From contig JAFSUE010000325.1 of the NCBI GenBank assembly GCA_017445435.1, positions 1-22,910 of the forward strand: a stretch of DNA of 22,910 bases. The letters are read 5' to 3'. The position numbers and the translations under genes were made by a program. This stretch comes from Selenomonadaceae bacterium (GTDB lineage Bacteria; Bacillota; Negativicutes; Selenomonadales; Selenomonadaceae). Positions 21,857-22,910 of this stretch are shown piece after piece. Position 1 is the stretch's first letter, and each line of letters begins with the position of its first letter. The notes beneath the pieces are model-generated. The model was not told the DNA's origin. It did not search any database and worked only from the letters and a program-made list of their open reading frames with translations.

Positions 21857-22910
21857 TCAACAAATTTCAAGTTGCTTTAAAATTTTTTTGACATTTGCCG
21901 CCACACATTCCAATTCGCTGTCAGTAATATTTGTTGAACATGGCAAAGTAACTATTTTATCCCAAAGATTATTTGAAACTTCAAGCGAAGACGCTTTTAA
22001 AGCGTTTTGATAGGGTTTTTGCAAGGCAATAGGTTTCCAAAAACTGCGTGCCTCAATCCCCAAATTTTTCAACTCACCGCAAATTTTTCTGACAACTTCC
22101 AAGTTACCGTTTTTCAAAACAAAGCCAGAAAACCAGCAACTACTTTCATTTTTGGGAACTTCTGGGAACGGCGAAATATTTTCAATATCTTTGAAAGCGT
22201 CGTTGTAGAAAGTTCTAATGTAACGTTTTCTTGCGACAAGTGCATCAAGACGTTCAAGCTGTGCGCAACCAACGGCGGCTTGAATATTCGTCATTCTGTA
22301 ATTATAGCCGACCATATCATGATCATATTCAGCAGTTACCCGCGCAGTTGTCGAAAGATGTTTTAATTTTTTCATTAAAATTTCGTCGTTGCCAACAACC
22401 ATTCCACCGCCGCCAGCGGTTATAGTTTTGTTGCCGTTAAAAGAAATGACGGATAAAGTTGCTAAATCAGCGAGATTTTTTCCGTGAAAAGTTGCACCAA
22501 TAGCCGCAGCCGCGTCAGCAATTACGGGTAAATTATATTTCTTCGCAATTTCTGAAATTCGCTCCATATCGGAAACATTTCCTAAGGTGTAAACTGGCAT
22601 AATTGCCGCGATTCTTTTTCCTGTAATTTTATGAATAAGTTTATCGCCCACGATTTCGGCGTTACTTTCCAATTCGTTTTCAAGCTGATTTATATTCAAC
22701 GTCCATGAGTCATCCACGTCCATAAGCCACGAAGTTGCTCCGCAATGTGAAACAGAATTTGCAGTGGCTATAAAAGTGAAATTCGGAATTATAACAATAT
22801 CGCCATGCGTCACACCACAACCTACCAATGACAAATGTAACCCAGTAGTTCCAGACGACGTTGCAACGCCGAATTTTGCACCGCACGCCGCCGCCGTCAT
22901 TTCCTCAATA
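21857..22910 (-). CDS. PLP-dependent sugar aminotransferase (LegC/DegT family), 5' end missing
   Basis: The frame stays open to the right edge (codons IEE before the ATG at 22900), and the N-terminal ~40 residues of the family are missing, so the true start is outside. Seen are VATSSGTTGLHLSL (cofactor phosphate loop), IIPNFTFIATANSVSHCGA and DVDDSWTLNINQLE, which resemble LegC of the legionaminic pathway. Next come PVYTLGN, ADAAAAIGA and the PLP lysine in SFNGNKTITAGGGGMVV. Then YNYRMTNIQAAVGCAQLERLD follows. The enzyme adds an amino group to C4 of a UDP-4-keto-6-deoxy sugar. A matching dehydratase (LegB) and CMP-transferase are expected beyond the window. Confidence 0.9.
   Translation of the reverse strand, partial: IEEMTAAACGAKFGVATSSGTTGLHLSLVGCGVTHGDIVIIPNFTFIATANSVSHCGATSWLMDVDDSWTLNINQLENELESNAEIVGDKLIHKITGKRIAAIMPVYTLGNVSDMERISEIAKKYNLPVIADAAAAIGATFHGKNLADLATLSVISFNGNKTITAGGGGMVVGNDEILMKKLKHLSTTARVTAEYDHDMVGYNYRMTNIQAAVGCAQLERLDALVARKRYIRTFYNDAFKDIENISPFPEVPKNESSCWFSGFVLKNGNLEVVRKICGELKNLGIEARSFWKPIALQKPYQNALKASSLEVSNNLWDKIVTLPCSTNITDSELECVAANVKKILKQLEIC

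Noticed and set aside
21849..21863. TTG at 21863 as start of the epimerase
   Set aside because: The GAGGG site would then lie inside the gene; the ATG at 21848 has it at proper distance.

Overview
The window looks like a chromosome segment of an anaerobic, low-to-moderate GC Firmicute with an outer membrane, most likely Negativicutes (Selenomonas-like). The lineage is inferred, not measured. The supports are Gram-positive-style AGGAGG ribosome sites and TTG/GTG starts, a fructose PTS, a Tat-exported respiratory uptake [NiFe]-hydrogenase, a GT9 (heptosyltransferase-type) glycosyltransferase and a nonulosonic-acid surface-sugar cluster.

Layout. 1-332 (-): 5' part of a small secreted protein with a good promoter. 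584-2452 (-): fructose operon, fruK then a PTS EIIAB protein that lacks its membrane IIC domain. 2453-2866: divergent spacer with the fruK promoter and three strong stem-loops in a row. 2867-3847 (+): birA. 3977-8650 (+): hydrogenase small subunit, a DUF268-type methyltransferase, large subunit and cytochrome b, closed by a terminator at about 8668-8708. 8743-10098 (+): GT9 glycosyltransferase. 10100-11950: insertion-sequence graveyard with one broken IS5-family and two broken, oppositely oriented IS3-family transposases. 12007-13149 (-): a small acidic-tailed membrane protein and an Rpn/PD-(D/E)XK transposase-like protein, stop abutting start. 13150-14033: mostly empty, with a perfect palindromic terminator and the 5' stub of a D12-class adenine methyltransferase. 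14034-22910 (-): nine-gene glycan operon, running off the right edge.

How the glycan genes fit together. In transcription order they encode a LegC-like PLP aminotransferase (partial), a NeuC/LegG epimerase, a NeuB/LegI synthase, a formyltransferase fused to a shortened NeuD-like domain, a complete NeuD/PglD-like acyltransferase, an acyl carrier protein, a short-chain dehydrogenase, an adenylate-forming ligase and a radical SAM/SPASM protein. The first three fit synthesis of a legionaminic/sialic-type sugar. The last five look like a dedicated module that loads, reduces and transfers an unusual acyl group onto the sugar, with formylation as another decoration. This is the best candidate for an undescribed system here.

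Two genome-scale oddities cut across the regions. First, three G/C homopolymers of exactly nine bases lie inside reading frames (DUF268 gene, radical SAM gene, formyltransferase-NeuD fusion); in each, a one-base slip leads to an early stop, as in phase-variable contingency genes. Second, spacers from the fructose operon to the GT9 gene contain different seven-base tandem repeats, like the heptanucleotide STRR repeats of cyanobacteria.
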